This document shows, piece after piece, positions 6,085 through 7,458 of a stretch of DNA of 7,458 nt. This DNA comes from Desulfobulbaceae bacterium UBA2213. GTDB taxonomy: Bacteria > Desulfobacterota > Desulfobulbia > Desulfobulbales > Desulfocapsaceae. The position numbers and the translations under genes are program-made. Under the pieces are notes generated by a model that did no database searches, was not told the origin of the DNA, and saw only the letters and a list, made by a program, of their open reading frames with translations. The stretch covers positions 3,644-11,101 of the forward strand of contig DCUN01000097.1 of the NCBI GenBank assembly GCA_002327225.1, in the 5' to 3' direction. Numbering within the stretch: position 1 is the stretch's first letter; each line of letters starts with the position of its first letter.

Positions 6085-7458
6085 TATTTTTCTCCTCTCC
6101 AAACAACGGGGCCAGAGTCATACGGGCGTCCGCCACTACCGGTTCGCTGCCGGATTCTCCGACGATAAACGGATTGATGTCAAGTTCGAGGATCTGGGGA
6201 AAATCCGTGGTCAACTGGCTGATCCGCTGCAGGCCCGAGGCAATGGCCGCAATATCCACCCCTTTCTGGCCCCGCTTCCCTTCAAGCATGGCGTACGACC
6301 GGGTAGCTTTCAGCATCTGAATGGCCTCTGCCTCGGTGATGGGGGCCAGATGAAAGGTCACATCCTTCATCACCTCGACAAAGATGCCGCCCAGGCCAAA
6401 CATGAGCATGGGACCGAACTGGGGATCACGACTCATGCCGATGATAATCTCCATCCCCTTGCCGGCCATCTGCTCGACATAGATCCCTTCAATCCAGGCA
6501 GAGGGCAGCCGTTTACGGATTTTGAGCATCATCAGATCAAAGGCATCGCCGACCGCCTCACCACTGGCTACATTAAGTTGCACCCCCCCCAGATCGCTTT
6601 TATGGACAACATCAGGGGAGACTATCTTCATGGCCACAGGGTAGCCGATTCGCTCCGCAATCTCCACCGCCTCATCAGCACTGCCGGCCAGTGCCCCATC
6701 CATAACCCGGAAACCATAGGCCCCGAGGATGTCTTTTCCTTTCACTTCGCCCAACTGAAGCATGCCTGTACGCTGACGCCGGCTGATAATGCGCTCCACC
6801 CGCCGCCGGTTCACCCGAAAGCGGGTCACCAGACGAGGCGGCCGCTCTTTCCAGGCCGCGTATTGCACCATGCTCTTCAGGGCCGAGACGGCCCTCTCCG
6901 GTGATTCATAGTCAGGCAGCCCGGCGGCAGCAAGTTCTTTACGGCCAGGCATTACATCCCTGCCACCCATAAAGGAGGCCACTACCGGCTTGGAGCCATC
7001 AAGGGCCCCGGCAATGGCGATAGCTGTTTCTGCAGGCCGGGTCATGGCCTGAGGGGTGAGGATCACGAGGATGGCATCAACGGCCGGATCCGCCTGGGCC
7101 GCCTCAATGGCAGCCATGTAGCGTTTTGGATCAGCATCGCCAAGCACATCAATGGGATTGCCGACGCTTGCCGCCTGGGGCAGTTGCGCCCTCAGCGCCG
7201 TTGCCGTATTACGGTCAAGTTCCGCCACCTCCATCCCTGCCTTTTCCACCGCATCAGCGGCCATGGTTCCTGGGCCGCCCGCATTGGTGATAATGAGAAT
7301 CCTGTTGCCCTTAGGCAGTGGCTGCATGGACAGGGCCGTGGCATAATCAAAGAGAGAGTCAAAGGTATCGGCCCGCACCACGCCTGCCTGCTTGAAGGCC
7401 GCGCCGTAAGCGGTATCAGCCCCGGCCAGTACGCCGGTATGCGAGGCAGCCGCCTTCA
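6074..7458 (-). CDS. ADP-forming acetate-CoA ligase/acyl-CoA synthetase (fused alpha-beta type), 5'-truncated by window edge
   Basis: The frame stays open to the window end, so the 460 visible residues are the C-terminal two thirds of a protein usually about 700 long; the N-terminal CoA-binding Rossmann part is missing. The GTG at 7381 is not the true start: residues upstream read AAASHTGVLAGADTAYGAAF, a conserved stretch of the family. SHTG holds the histidine thought to be phosphorylated in catalysis. Next comes a succinyl-CoA-ligase-like domain (ITNAGGPGTMAAD at 56-68, NPIDVLGDA at 100-108), then an ATP-grasp domain (about 240-455) with MKI (276-278), HKSDLGG (285-291) including the second conserved His, GMSRDPQFGP (340-349) and ELDINPF (424-430). 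The enzyme interconverts acyl-CoA + ADP + Pi and acid + CoA + ATP. Intact histidines argue for an active synthetase rather than a PatZ-like pseudoenzyme. It overlaps the next gene by 11 nt. Confidence 0.92.
   Translation of the reverse strand, partial: KAAASHTGVLAGADTAYGAAFKQAGVVRADTFDSLFDYATALSMQPLPKGNRILIITNAGGPGTMAADAVEKAGMEVAELDRNTATALRAQLPQAASVGNPIDVLGDADPKRYMAAIEAAQADPAVDAILVILTPQAMTRPAETAIAIAGALDGSKPVVASFMGGRDVMPGRKELAAAGLPDYESPERAVSALKSMVQYAAWKERPPRLVTRFRVNRRRVERIISRRQRTGMLQLGEVKGKDILGAYGFRVMDGALAGSADEAVEIAERIGYPVAMKIVSPDVVHKSDLGGVQLNVASGEAVGDAFDLMMLKIRKRLPSAWIEGIYVEQMAGKGMEIIIGMSRDPQFGPMLMFGLGGIFVEVMKDVTFHLAPITEAEAIQMLKATRSYAMLEGKRGQKGVDIAAIASGLQRISQLTTDFPQILELDINPFIVGESGSEPVVADARMTLAPLFGEEKNNGL
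6092..6100 (-). promoter_or_regulatory. Strong Shine-Dalgarno for the CoA-transferase/GNAT gene
   Basis: On the - strand GGAGAGGAG ends 7 nt before the ATG at 6084. It lies inside the 3' end of the upstream acyl-CoA synthetase gene, whose TGA is at 6074-6076. This ideal spacing decides the start codon against the TTG at 6102, which would place the purine-rich tract inside the coding sequence. Confidence 0.75.

Noticed and set aside
6085..6102. TTG at 6102 as the start of the CoA-transferase/GNAT protein.
   Set aside because: The ATG at 6084 has an ideally placed GGAGAGGAG, which the TTG start would bury inside the coding sequence.
7379..7381. GTG at 7381 as the real start of the acyl-CoA synthetase.
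   Set aside because: The frame continues upstream to the window edge and encodes the conserved SHTG segment, so the gene is truncated by the window.

Overview
The window looks like chromosomal DNA from an anaerobic, moderately GC-rich bacterium. A sulfate- or sulfur-metabolising Desulfobacterota lineage (Desulfobulbales-like) is the best guess. This rests on three traits seen together: an ADP-forming acetate-CoA ligase next to an acetyl-CoA hydrolase/transferase-GNAT fusion, a periplasmic-sensor hybrid histidine kinase with a cysteine-bearing PAS domain, and a YkgJ-type cysteine-cluster protein. The taxonomic call is inference; no rRNA or marker gene is present.

Layout. Positions 1-361 on the + strand hold the tail of a RelB/DinJ-type antitoxin and a complete YafQ-type toxin that overlap by 14 nt. 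A short convergent gap (362-453) contains an imperfect inverted repeat. Everything else that codes is on the - strand, in two blocks. Block A (3868 down to 454) is a YkgJ-family cysteine-cluster gene followed 13 nt later by a hybrid sensor histidine kinase/response regulator. Block B (window end down to 4207) is a 5'-truncated ADP-forming acyl-CoA synthetase overlapping by 11 nt a CoA-transferase/hydrolase with a C-terminal GNAT domain. The blocks are separated by a 338-nt gap (3869-4206). It holds a G/C-rich inverted-repeat element and, nearer block A, several short palindromes, one of them lying between a candidate -35 and -10.

How the genes may work together. Block B handles acyl-CoA/acetate interconversion: the synthetase makes ATP from acyl-CoA, ADP and Pi (or the reverse), and the partner moves or hydrolyses CoA. 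The GNAT domain on the partner resembles the GNAT domain of Pat/PatZ protein lysine acetyltransferases. In PatZ that domain is fused to an acyl-CoA-synthetase-like protein; here it is fused to the neighbouring CoA-transferase instead, which suggests a link between acetyl-CoA level and protein acylation. Block A looks like a sensing module: a membrane kinase with a large periplasmic domain and a cytoplasmic Cys-rich PAS domain, translationally linked to a likely metal-binding Cys-cluster protein. No DNA-binding output regulator is visible.

Two start sites were moved inward on ribosome-binding-site evidence: the kinase to ATG at 3165 and the CoA-transferase/GNAT protein to ATG at 6084. I saw no tRNA, rRNA, CRISPR array, transposase or prophage gene.
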